DNA of 64,000 bases. Origin: Rhododendron vialii. Lineage: Eukaryota > Streptophyta > Magnoliopsida > Ericales > Ericaceae. Location of the stretch: assembly GCF_030253575.1 (NCBI RefSeq), contig NC_080557.1, positions 17,867,501-17,931,500 on the forward strand, written 5' to 3'. Under the pieces are notes generated by a model, which saw only the letters and a list, made by a program, of their open reading frames with translations, ran no database searches and was not told the DNA's origin. The position numbers and the translations under genes were made by a program. This document shows, piece after piece, positions 21,668 through 34,300 of this stretch (position 1 is the first letter of the stretch; every line of letters starts with the position of its first letter).

Positions 21668-23290
21668 GTGGAGTGATTGGGAAATTTGTTATGACTCTAA
21701 TATGGAAAATAGGTTGTGGACAATTAGAATGTTGGGGTAACAATATGGTAATTTTAAGTTCTCTATCCTCGTACTAGACAAATGCAGGATAAGGAACGCT
21801 CGGTGACACATTGAAACCGGACTAAGAAAATGACATGATAACAATTTCGAACCAATAACAAAAACCAAATGAAATTAATGCAGAGGAAATAGCAGGAAGT
21901 TGAGTTGTCTAAGACTACATTGTTCAAATTATACTGACTTGCAGACTAGTCCCAAACAACTCGCATTTGCTAAATGATGAGATATTGCAGTATGAGAGAC
22001 ATTAGATTCCCTAAAAAATCTAATTGTAGACTACTAAAACAGTACATATCTATGTAAACTGTTCTTTGTGAAAAGAACGCACCCTTAGAGCATCTCCAAT
22101 AGACTGAATGACATCCTAAGCAAATTATGTTGTTTAGTACGTAGTCACGTTTGTAGGACGACTTAACCTAAGGTCAATAGTCGTACGTTTGAGACCGTAG
22201 GCTTAATAACGTATAAATTACCAGCATAGTGACTTGCAAAAAGATTACCACTATTAAAAATATTCTTCATTCCAAAATATGGGAGGTCACCAACATAATC
22301 AATGTCTTTGTCAATATATCAATTATTAACACAGATGACGGAGGCTTCAAAAGCTATAATACTTACCTCCAGCTAACAAATATGGCTTCATATGTTGTCA
22401 AATGCAGAGGAAATAACACGCAGATTGACATCTATGGACAATGCAGGATTGATATGCAAGTGTGACTAATATGAACGAGTTCTTCTCTTTGTCAGTAGGT
22501 GTCATAATGCTTGTCAATGCAATGATTCTATAAGAAGTATCTTGATGTGCAGAAAGGGAAGTTAATATCTCAAAAGGTCCTTCCACATGGACTCTGGATG
22601 ACCAAGTACATGTTGCTTTTCATAAGATGGCAGTACCCATGAAAAAGTATAAACTACATTTCAATCCCATGACTTTCATACGCAACATTTGGAGGAAAAT
22701 GAAAAAAAAAAGAAAAAAGAACAAGCAACAAGTAATCAATTACATGAACCAGTTTGAGGGAAAGATGGAGTTGTAGACAAATGAAAATCAAGCTAACCAT
22801 CTGCTAATTACTTCAACAACCAAAACATGCAATACAAACTGGCAGTAAAACCACCGACATCCCAATCCAAATCAGCTGGAAAATCGAAATAAGAACCACC
22901 GGCCACCGACATCCAAAATTCACGAAATCAAAACCACCGCCAAACTCTATTGATTTTAACTTCTATTTGGGTACACTAAAGATCCACATTGAAAATAAAA
23001 CCCAGACGGAGCAATATGAAAACTTTTGAATCAAACGCACACAATATATGAAAATCCAGCATCAAAACCCAATTGGAGTAATCTGAAAACAGTGCGAGAT
23101 TCCGGCCACATTCCTCGCCGTCGGTGCCGGAAAACCCAAAAATCGTTACACCAGACGAAGAAGGCAAGAGAGGGACGGGTAACCTTTCTTACCTTCGCCG
23201 GACGCAAACGACGGCGACAAGGCCGTAAAAAACACAGATCTAATGCTTGTGAAGACAAGGGGAAAGAGATAGAGAGAGGGGAACTCACTT
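21668..23290. other. 5' flank of Harbinger genes; no further ORF seen
   Basis: Between the GRF ORF and the right terminus I see no protein domain. On the minus strand the outer part (23290-23480) is CT/CG-rich, like a plant 5' leader, and contains possible splice donors (GTGAG near 23285), so the element's promoter and a leader exon may lie here. Confidence 0.4.
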
Positions 23291-23647
23291 GGAGCGAGTG
23301 CTACAGTCGTCCGGCAGGACCACCGAGCTACAGTAGCGGCTGCTACGAGTTAAGGCCCGTTCCGACTTCTGGAGAGGGGGAGAGAGAGGGCGGCGAGGGG
23401 GAGAGGGACGGGGACTTCTGGCTGTGGAGACGAGGGAGGGCAGCAGTAGCGGCTCGGGTTTTTCTGTTGTGAACGTAGACTGAAGCCCTGGGAGAAAAAA
23501 ATGGGGCAAGGACAGTATGGTCATTTCACTCGCGGACAGTGGGGAACTTCGACCAAAACGAAGTCGTTTTGGCCGAACATTTTTCAAAAAAAAAGGAAGG
23601 CTCGAGATCTGGAATCACCCTTCTTTTTGGACCAAAAAAAACCCACT

Positions 23648-23693
23648 TTTTCTAAAACTGGAACGACCCCTTAACTAAAACTGGAACGACCCC
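23648..23693. repeat. 23-bp tandem duplication of the Harbinger right terminus
   Basis: The terminal segment carrying AAAACTGGAACGACCCC followed by TTAACT occurs twice in direct succession, each copy ending ...GACCCC followed by TTA. Each copy could serve as the transposon end. Confidence 0.85.
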
Positions 23694-23696
23694 TTA

Positions 23697-25345
23697 ACGC
23701 AATGTTAACACCGTTACACGGTTAACCCAGATTTTGGTGGGGAGGGGGACTGTCTCTATCGTCAGCGGAAATCAGGGAGCGTTGTGGAATTTCAAAAACC
23801 CAGGAGAGGTATCTGTATCTGTATCTGTATTTTGTTAAAAACCTCAGAGGAGGTCGGAGAAATTGGCCCGAAACAAAAGTCTCTCGGATCCGGATCCGGA
23901 TCCTCAACCTTATACTGATAGATAGTGAGAGAAGCCAGGAATTCGCGGTGGCCTTACCTCGCGGCGAAGAACACTGTCTTGTCCATGTAAAACCCTAACC
24001 CTCTTTCTATTTTCTTGTGCTATCTACATATACAGCAATTTTCGAACACATTTATTTTTATTCAAGCTACAATTATAATCTTTGTCTGTATTAGCTATAT
24101 CTCATCTGACTTGGTTTAATTCTTTCAAACTCTTGCTTACTGTCATTTTACTCTAAATTTATAGCATATGATGTGTGTATCCACATTTATCTGTGTCCTA
24201 TGTTAATAATTGGACTCTGATTTTTCCCCCTTTCTTAGTGTTTTTGGATTTTAATTTTGTTAAAGGACACTCAGATGAAACAGACAGATCCAGTTATGGA
24301 TTCATTACAGGCTTACAGCTGAAGCACTGGATTATGAGACCCATCTGTGTTTTTTATTGGCAAGTTAGGGAGACTCAAACTTCAGGTTTTGTATTGGGTG
24401 AATGTGTCCTGAGCGAGTGGGCGCAGTCTTCTAAAACATGTGTTGTTTTCCCCAGCATGGTCAATAGAGCTCAATCCAAAAAGCTTGCTATTGGTGTGAG
24501 GTTGGCCTCTCGCGCTTAAGCATATCACTTTCATACCCAAGTGATGTGATACTACTTGGTAGTCCGATTGGACTTCGTTTAGTAGTCTGAAAAATCGCAT
24601 AGATTCTAGTTTGGTGATTTCTTTTGAAAGAAGCAGGAGGCAGAATCATTTTTTTTTTATCTGGTAACATAAACGTTTGAAGTGGTAAAATTGTGTTCCA
24701 ATTCTGTGTGTCATGGATGCTGGCTGCTAGTTTTTGTATACTTAATTAGAATGAAGCATATCTACGTACTCAAGAGAAGTTCTGGCTACAGCTTTGGATT
24801 GCTTTTCATTGCATTGATGCTTCACTACTTGATGGGGTAGCCGTTGATTGGTTGGACTGTAGTCGTCTGCTTTGGAAGCCTCAAGTAAATCCCATGGGCC
24901 TAATGCGTAGAATTTAGTCATTTTGGTCCAATAAGTGTCTTTGGTAATTTTGTCATTTTACTTATTAGCAATAGGAGGCATTTTTTATATTTAATTAGGT
25001 TATTTTTAATGTTTCCTTTTCTTTTCCGTTAGGGTTATGAGTCTATAAATAAGGTGTTCAACGATGTAATCGAGACTTTGATTAATGGGAATTTGAGAAT
25101 TAGGGTTTTGACCCTTGTGTGTGCCCCTCTCCCCTTCTTCTTTTTCTTGTCCGTCATCACACATGGTGGTGCTTGTGGTCAGGTAACGATCAAATATCCT
25201 TCATAATTTATACAGTGCACAAGACACGAAGTTGATAAACCATGCATGCGATACGTTTTATCTCTGTATCTGAGGTTTCAATTTCTCATTTGTGATGTAG
25301 TTTCATTTAATGGATAGGTACATAAAAGAGCAGGCTAGTTAGGGG
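23697..25345 (+). promoter_or_regulatory. Upstream region of the dihydrouridine synthase gene
   Basis: No protein-coding exon is recognised. Around 23940-23990 there is a leader-like GC-rich segment followed by GTAAAACCCTAACCC, which could be the end of a 5' non-coding exon. A TATA-like TCTATAAATAAGG lies at about 25042, some 300 bp before the ATG. The segment 24830-25200 resembles a copia-type LTR. Which promoter is used cannot be decided from sequence. Confidence 0.35.
24830..25200 (+). mobile_element. Possible LTR-like segment
   Basis: Composition and layout (TGATGGGG start, a TCTATAAATAAGG TATA-like box, then ATTAGGGTTTTGACCC and a C/T-rich stretch) resemble short copia-type LTRs. No partner LTR, clear end or target duplication was found. 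Weak call. Confidence 0.25.
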
Positions 25346-28300
25346 ATGATGAAGTCTACCGGGCATACTTTGTTTGCTTCTTTGACTCCTATTCATTCGT
25401 TTTCCCTGAAACATCATCGCAGATTTCCATTATTTAAAATTTGCAGCAGCTCCACAAAAGGAAGAAAACTATCAATATACAATCAGAAGCATCAACTAGA
25501 TAGAAAACCTAGGATGGTTGGCACGCGGTATCTTCCCCCTCTGTTCAGGCAAGTAATTTTTTGATTTTCACTTGAGCTTGCATTCCATAAGTAGTTTACT
25601 AAATCTTATGACCTGATTTGTGCTGTCTTTCTGATCTTTAGTGTTGCACCGATGATGGAATGGACAGATACTCATTATAGGACTCTTGCCCGACTCATTA
25701 CGAAACATGCATGGCTGTATACCGAAATGCTTGCTGCAGAAACAATTGTTTATCAGAAGGATAATTTGGTAAGCTTTGCAAAATTGACTATATGCTTTTG
25801 TTGAGACCAAGTGGAAAGATTGTTGACAATTCATTGTGGAGTTGAAAAAGGGGACTCTTAATAATACCCTGACTACCTGAGAAATAAACTTTGAATGACC
25901 TTCCTCTATGTAAAACACTCAGTTTAGCAGATGAGACTACATGAGCAATACTCATTTCCCATGGCATCCAAGTTTAATCTGGGATTAAAAGGTGGAAGGG
26001 AGTGGCGGAGAATGATTAGACTTTAGAGTATAATAAGCCAATTAGACTTTAGAGTATAAAATAAGCCAACCCTGGAAATATGTGAGTCAATTGAAATAAT
26101 ATTCTAGTTTTCTAATACTTAAAAGGGACTTGTCTTGGATTGTAACTTGCGCTGCTGCAATGAAGACATATTGTAAGACCAAAAAATTGGTTTTTAGTGG
26201 TGTGGAGAATGAAGCTAGGTAATTGGGGCTGTGAACAAAATGGGTTCATATTTCATACTATGCATTGGCTTTGAGTGGGCTGCTGTTTCTTTTGACTGTC
26301 CATTTTAATATTAGTTTCTTTGGTGTTTTATTTGTGAATGAAATGGTTTAGATTGGTCAAAGGGCAAGCCTTCTTCCTTAATTGGCTTTTTGTTGAATTG
26401 GTTCTCTCCAATTTGTTTATGGACGAACATAAGGTGGCATTTTTTGGCCAATCATTATTGGTGTTTGTTTTGTTGATCAACATTGATAAACAGGTGGGGA
26501 AGGTGACATGATTTTAGTTTTTTTCTCTGCACAAAGTTCACTAGATTAATGAGATACTGCTTTTGTATGGCAGATCATATTAGCTCAATTGCATTGAAAT
26601 TCTTGCAATCCTTTTGTTTGTTTATATGTTAATTTTTTTGGGTTGGTATTTTGAGTTCTTTGAGTGGTTCAGTGGTGTGATCTTTAAATACTCTGTAGCT
26701 TATTAACGTCACACTCTTATTTGCATCGGTAGATAACTAGGGATTCTTTGGTTTTATGTCTGATTTGAGTGGTTCAATAGCTGGCTGTATATAATATATA
26801 TGTAATTGTTTAAACCTTATAAACAATTATGTCTGTGATGATATTTGTTTCTTAGCCTTATATTTGTGATTGCTCAACTTTTTTAGATCTGATTTTCCAA
26901 ATACCTCTGATTGTGTGGTTTGTGTGGGATTGATCAGGACAGGTTTTTAGCGTATTCTCCGGAAGAACATCCTGTCGTGCTTCAAATTGGGGGAAATAAT
27001 TTGGAAAATCTAGCAAAAGCAACTGAACTAGCAAATGCTTACGGCTATGATGAGATTAATTTTAAGTTTGTTCTATTACTTTTGCTAATCTCTTTGAATT
27101 CTTCAATTCCATCAATAAACTGAGATCTTGTTCTTCTTCCAGCTGTGGATGTCCTAGCCCGAAGGTAGCTGGACATGGATGTTTTGGTGTGCGTCTAATG
27201 CTTGATCCGAAGGTTTGGATAATTGCGCTGATTACATCTTATTTGTGCAACCATTCTTGGCAGAGTTTATTTGTCAATTTGCTCTGACTTACATTTTTAC
27301 TTTTTGTAAGAAAAGTTTGTTGCTGAGGCTATGTCAGTGATTGCTGCCAACTCAGATGTTCCAGTCAGCGTTAAGTGCCGCATTGGTGTTGACAACCATG
27401 ATTCATATAATGAGCTCTGTAAGCATTTAATTTAGTGGATTTATCTAAATATTCAGTTAAAGCTGTTTCGGTATTAGATTTTGGAGTACTATTTCGGAGA
27501 ATTAAAATTATACCTTGAGAAAATCTGTATGGAACAGACTTTCTCCTCCGAACGATATTATGTGCTTCCTGGTGTATCTCAGCAGATGAGAGCTCTTCTT
27601 TCGTAACTTACATTTAAAATTTATGCATGTGAAACATTTCTTTATGTTTTTGGAAGTTTGGTATGACGTCATATTCTCCAATGTAATATTTTTCCTCTGA
27701 ATAACACAGCTATGATGGTAAAACATAAACAATGAGACTGACATGGCATTCAGCAAAGCTTGATCATTTTATATTTTGTGAAATAGGAGAGTATACACCA
27801 TTTGAAATGGTGTACCATTGAAATGATATGGAAACGTGAAATAAATTTCATGTCGAAATAGAAAAATCTTCAGGGATGCCAACAGAGAAGTGGAACAACC
27901 ACAAAATGCAAAAACATCGAAACCCTGATTGTTAAAAAAACAAAAAACCTAACGTTTCCTGAATCTGTCTAGTTTACCAAAGAAAACTAAGAAAAGCTAA
28001 GTTTATCTGAATCTTCTCGAGATTTTTCATTTGAAATCATTCTGAATTCTGCAATCTGCACGCTGCTGCTTCCGAAATGAATCTAGGGACTTGCGTGGAT
28101 TTGTCTTAAACTATACTGCTGCTTTTGAAGAGTTAGGCCCTCTATGGTGCACCTCCGTTTTATTATTCACGTAATCATCCTACAATTATTATTAAAAAAA
28201 AGATATAAAAATAGTTCGCCGTACCCTTGCCCTACCTGTACCCTACTTTTTTTTGGTTTTTTTCCGTATCCCCTACATGGACTGTACCGTACCCACATCC

Positions 28301-31300
28301 TGGATCTGTACCTGTGGTTCATTGCTTACGCATGTACTTCCTTTTCTGCTAGTGTGTATCCTCTTCCTCTCCGGTCTGTTAAGTGGGCGAATACATAATG
28401 TACATTATATAGATAAGTTGAGAATGGTGCTTTACCGATACCTTTTAAATGAAGTTGAAGCAAGGCAGCAAGCAATAGTTTGGATGTATTACATGGATTA
28501 CAAAAAGTTGCGATCCTTTGTAAACTGGTCGTCAGATACTCAGATTCTCTTAGAATCTGCATTGTCCAACAGTAGAAAACATAGTAGGAAGGGAAAAAAG
28601 ACCAAAGAATAAATGGAGAGTTCTATCTTTGGAATGTGCCTTCTTATTGTTCTGCACTGGGAATCGAGTCTGCTTAAGGGACTGGAGTGATGTTATTACT
28701 TTGGAGTGTAAGATAAGGAAGCTGTTTTCACTATTCAGGATAAATTTGACTACAATGGTTGGATTAGCCATGTCATGTTGTTATGCTTGATGGTGTTAGA
28801 AATGAGTATTTAATTTGTCATTTGAGGATCAACTTTCTTGTAAACTCACTTCATATGGTTTGCAATACTATTCAAATGATCCCCTCTCTGTCATGCACGC
28901 AACAGGGCAACGGCACGTTCAGAATTTCTTGTTTGTTTAGATATTTGCGTTTGGTGAGCCTAACTAAGTTGGGGGTGATATTTGGTTGGTCAGAAAGGGT
29001 AGTAGGACGATTTTAGGACACATTTTCTTATGCATTCTTTCTTTCCTTTTGATTAGTGGCTCCACATTTTGCTTCTTGTGTTGGTGTTGCTGGCCTCAGT
29101 ACCTGCATTGGCCTTCTCCTTCTTTGTTTCCATGTGGCTGATCAAGCATTTGCCCCTAGCTTCCGGAACATTTGCTTCCCTTCTCGAAGAAGCAGAGAAA
29201 GAAGGATTCACTGTATTTTGACGGATTTGGTTTTTGGTTTTGGTTTTACTGGTCTCTTTCCATAAGGGATGCTTCTGGGAAATTGTCTCCGTTTGCAAAT
29301 TTCTGGAGTATTTGAATAGGAAAAAATGATGACGGGAGATCTTATTCTGCTGTATTTAATTGTTTACAATGGACGGGAGTAACCCTTTATAACTTTAGTG
29401 TTTGTTTTAGATATCTAGTTGTGTTCTATATATTGACTGTAACTATATCTTTTCCATTTTGTTAGTGTCATTAGTCACAAAGACAAATGTCTATGTACAT
29501 TGATATTCTCGCGTACGACACGTGTCAAAATTCAGGTAGTATCGATAAAGAAAAAAGTTACTATTGGCAAATCATGGTGACTGTCTTTGCAATATGTTTG
29601 GCTCAAGCCTCAACTCTATGTTGCATGGATTAGGGTACAGGCACTTGGGGTGCTGTGTCTAAGTGTCAGATTTCGTTAATTTTCATGTCGTACCGGGACA
29701 ATGCAAAGTATCTATTATACTTCTTTCACATGTAAGAAGTTACCTTTGGTTTTGTTTCCTTCTTGTTTGTTTGGTGTACACGTTGTAGTGGCATGCATTT
29801 TCGTAGTGCTGTTCATTATATGCCTTATTTTTCTTTTATATTTTCTCCTGCTGGCTATCATCCCTCACAAGTCACAAGAGACTAAGCAGGCCACAAGCTA
29901 TAAATATATCCATCTGGTTTCAGTATTTCTGCTTTCCTTTGAATGTATGCTACCTCTTTGGTTATATATTGATTACTCCGGTGTTAGAGATACAAAAAGT
30001 ACTTGACACATTGATATCAAAACCCTTTATCGACTACATGCGGTTGAAGAAAACGGTTTCATGTAGCCGACCCCAAATTGATTAAGACTTAAGGCTTGGT
30101 TTGGTTTGGTTTACTACATCATGCAATAAATCTGTAAGGAAAGCTTCTTATGAATTAATGAAAATTCCCATAAAATCGTCAAATGGTGATAATTTTCTTT
30201 GCCTTCATGTCCTAAGATTTAGGGTTCCTAGACACCTGTAAAGCAACCAATAACATCATGCCAGAAACAGTATCAATAGATAGTTTGAATGTCCTTGCGC
30301 AGCTATGCTAGTTAATCCAAAAACCTGCATAGGGTGGACTTAGGCAGTCTTCCTTTAATTTCCTTGCTATTTATTCGGTAAGGGTCAGATTTGTGGTTTC
30401 ATTAGATGTCGATATCTATGGCAATCTGATATGCAAAAATAGACACATCTCAAAAAAATTTCTCTTTTCTCTTTCTTTTTTGCAGGTGATTTTATATATA
30501 AGGTTTCTTCGCAATCTCCAACTAGGCATTTCATTATACATTCACGAAAGGCATTGCTCAATGGCATTAGCCCAGCCGATAACCGAAGAATCCCTCCCCT
30601 GAAGTATGTAGTTCCTTGGTTCTTTGGTTGTATTGTTGGCTTCAAGGTTATTAGCTCATTGTTTCACAGCGGAAGAATTGATCAAAACTAATTAAGAACA
30701 AGGTTTTCAGATCTGAACAGTCTACTTTTTCAATGCTGTTATGAAGTTTGTTTATTGCAGATATGAGTACTATTATGCCCTCTTGCGTGACTTTCCGGAC
30801 TTGAGGTTTACTATTAATGGAGGCATAAATGGTATCAATGAGGTAACTGTTGTTTTGGTCCAGCAACCTTGAAATAGGATACCGGGTAGTCATGTACTTA
30901 TGCCCAATAAACACCAATTTTGATAAACATAGATCTCAAAGAGATCATACCTGGTGCACAGGTTTTCATATTGCTACTTATGTTATGTAGATATTGATGC
31001 TTTCCTGACCTTATCTGTCTTAATGCAAATTCAGTATTCGAAATCATGTGGTGCTTAAATTTTGTAAAATTTAAAGTATCTTACATCAGGAGGTTAGTTT
31101 GTCTGTGGCCCTTTGTGGCAATGATCTTGATTAGTTTGGTAAGGAATGAAAAATCATACTCTCTTTGTCCCATTTTGTTTGTCCACCTTTCCTGGGATGT
31201 CCCGAAATGAATTTCAACTTTGAAAGTCAAAGCATGCAACTTTTTTGTTTTCCAGCATATCTTTACATCACGAGTGCTTTAAAGGTGGGCATAAAGGGAA

Positions 31301-34300
31301 ATATTGGATAGCAATACCTTCTGATTGGAATTGAACTGCATACGGTAAAACATAATAGAGCAACACCGCAACTCAAAGAAACGTAGGTCAACCGTAAGAC
31401 TAGAAATTAAGAAGCAAAGAAACTATCATTCCAAACTACAAGACGTATGCAAAGTATTTGTTTGTAGCTTTGCTAGAAGAAGGATCTCAACTGCATGGGC
31501 ATGTGGATCCAATGTCCCGATAAAAGAAAACAGAAACGAAGCAAAAACTTGACAGATTAAACTGAAAGAAGAAGATGACGTAGAAGAAAGATAAGCGCCC
31601 GCACAACCCCCAAAACTCTCACATACACACACACATGCACAGGGAGATGCATGTTCTGGAAAAGCATTTAAGGTATTTCTGCAAACTGCCTGTGGTTAAC
31701 ATCAAAATTCTTTTAGTTGCCTTGTCCACCCTTTATCTTCTTGTTGTTTCTTCTCTTAATCTGGTGGTAATACTTCAGCAGGCAGCGTAAGAATATCACA
31801 CAGATTTTGAACTCTACTTTTCTCAGAAAATGATGAAACCATAGTAGCATTGGCAAAACTGGAAATGGGGGACCATCAATCCTATTTTTCCCATCTTTTG
31901 TCCTTGAAAGTTATCTATACGTTAGTGAAAGGCTGGTGGCATCCACAGCCCAAGTGAATAGAAATGGAGACAATATCATCATTTTCCTTGAGACTTCGAG
32001 CCAGCCATTGCTCTCACCCATAGTACCTACTGAAGATAGGTAGCCGGTTAGCTGTTTACCAAATCCTCTTTGTAGACCCAAAACCTTTCCTGAATATCGA
32101 TCCCTTGCATTTTTCCTGGATTCTTTAAGTATTTGCTAAAGTTATGTTAACTTCTCTTTCGTTATTTTTTGTTTACAGTCAAGAATAGTGGTTACTATGC
32201 TACTGTTGTATTATTTTTGTTTTCTGCCACGACATGGAATTGTATGCCACCTATTTTGTTTTCGACTGAAAACTTGCATTTCCAGTTGAAGGCTTACAGC
32301 TGCTCATTTGTGAAACTTTAACTCATAGGTGAACGCTGCCCTAAAGGCAGGCGCACACGGGGTTATGGTTGGACGTGCAGCCTACAACAAGTATGTACAA
32401 TGCGCGATCAATTGTATCTGTTTTTCTTCATTAAACTATTGCTGTGTTAGGACAGTTAGAGGGTAGTTATGCAGCTATTTAGTTCTGCCATACAAATCGA
32501 ATACAAGTAATTTTCAAAAGTATGTTAGACTTGAAGAATTTAGATAAATTTCCTTTACAGCTTTCTAGGTGGTGATAATTGAAAACCAGCCTAGATGTAT
32601 TTATTAAAATTTCCCCCCTCTTATACTATGATCCTCAGAAAGTGAAGAAAAAGGCACAAAGGGACAGCTCTTCTCTTCAAAATTTTAACATATGAATTCA
32701 CCGGGCCAGAAAAATTCTTCAAGAGAACAGCAACAAGTACCTCAACATCCAATGCTTGCTTATGAACAGAGAGCTCACGCCTTAAAATGCTTTTGAGCCC
32801 TGGCTGTATGCACCACATCATTTAGGGAGGCTCCACTTGCTTAGCCTTACGACTGTCCAAACACGACAGAATTAATACCTACCCAGCCATGGTCCAAGAA
32901 TCTTTCTATATTGCAAGTCCAACAATATATGAAGACATAGATAAATAATCAAAGTTAGATATAGGCCAAAAAAATAAAATAAAATTAGCACTCATAAAAT
33001 AGGAGCAAGTATAACATCGTAGGTCACTTGGGCAGTTAAAGAAGAATAAGGAGGAGAGAAGAAGTACCAGACTTCTGTCAACCAACGTTAACACCCGAGA
33101 CTTCGATTGGCAATCGGCTGGTTTTGAACGTGATGGAGGGCCAAGCGAGCCCATCAGACAGCTTGTTTGAGCCATTAGCTTACATGGATCTTAGATTTCT
33201 TAATTTCTTTTGCTATTCATCTTAGTTGCCTTTTCTCTACTGCTTACGATAGCTTATAAACATTTATTATGTTTCAGGTCTTATTTTTGTAGTCGTGTGT
33301 CTAGCATGTGATACTTTAAATAGCTTTAATGCGGAGCTTAGAACTTTTTATTTGAGGTGTGGGGCGTAGATGCTCAGGCTGCTGTAACCCAGTGTGAACA
33401 TTCTTTTATGACCTTATCTAGGAAGTTTTTTCGCATCGTATAGTCGTACTACAGAACTTCAGACTCTAGAGACATTCTTGGGCCATAAACCCCAGAATCT
33501 TGTTTCTTGAAATTTGCCAGGGTATAGAATGCGAAGCATCCGACATGCTGGTCCACTGAGAGGCGCAGCTTTACCAAATTTTCCAGGGTACAGAATGCCA
33601 CCAATAGAATTCCACCTGCACATCGTGCTGAAATGCAAAAATAAGTGGAAGAACTGTTTGCCAATGGTTTGGTTGTAGGAGAGCGTGAGTCATTTGGAGG
33701 ATATGGTTGACATGCTCTTTGGATCCAAGTTGTTCTCCAAAATAGACATGAGAAGTGAGAATCTCCAAATCTGGGTCCAAAGTGGTGGTGAGTGGAAGAC
33801 TTCATTCAAGATGCCAGATGGACTCTACAAGTTGTTAGTGATGCCATTCATACTTTCTGATTCGCCAAGCACATTTTAGCGGTTTTCTAAGGAGTACACA
33901 AACATTTATTGGGATTATATTTTGTTTTTTATTTTGATAACATTTTGATATATAGTTGGACCAGAGGAGCATTTAGTCCATTTACGCCAAGTCATAGAGG
34001 TTCTTCATTGAGAGATCTATCATAGGCCTATTGGCAATTTCATTTCTATCTTTGCTGAGCTATAAGGATCAGTAGGAGTGAAGAAGCTGCTATACATGAT
34101 GAATGATGGGTATTTCTTTAAGGGAATTTATGTGAATATTTCGGAGGGATCATTATGGGAGCAGATTATCAGAAAACAGTGTGGCAGTGGCTTATGGGGC
34201 AATTTTGGAAGGGATAAAACAGTGGATATGGTTGTTGATCACCATTATTGGGCGAATATGTAAAAGGATGTGGAGAAGTTAGTGAGAAAGTGTCGAATTT

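Larger units (their letters stand above)
15546..23693 (-). mobile_element. PIF/Harbinger DNA transposon, about 8.1 kb
   Basis: The left end reads GGGGGTGTTCCAGTTTT after TTA (15543-15545). The right end, reverse-complemented, reads GGGGTCGTTCCAGTTTT, followed on the plus strand by TTA (23694-23696). TTA is the usual 3-bp Harbinger target duplication. Subterminal sequence is also shared (AATGACCATATTGCCC near 15672 versus AATGACCATACTGTCC near 23523 read outward). On the minus strand are a DDE_4 transposase (20626-18522) and a GRF zinc-finger/membrane ORF (21667-20964); on the plus strand is an RPL15 pseudogene (15983-17850). The right terminal 23 bp are duplicated, giving two possible ends (23670 or 23693). 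The transposase is broken. The alternative is that the left end belongs to a separate related element and the two were joined later. Confidence 0.65.

Noticed and set aside
23026-23587. Long frames on both strands near 23.0-23.6 kb
   Set aside because: GC-rich leader-like sequence at the Harbinger right side. Frames on opposite strands overlap and have no domain.
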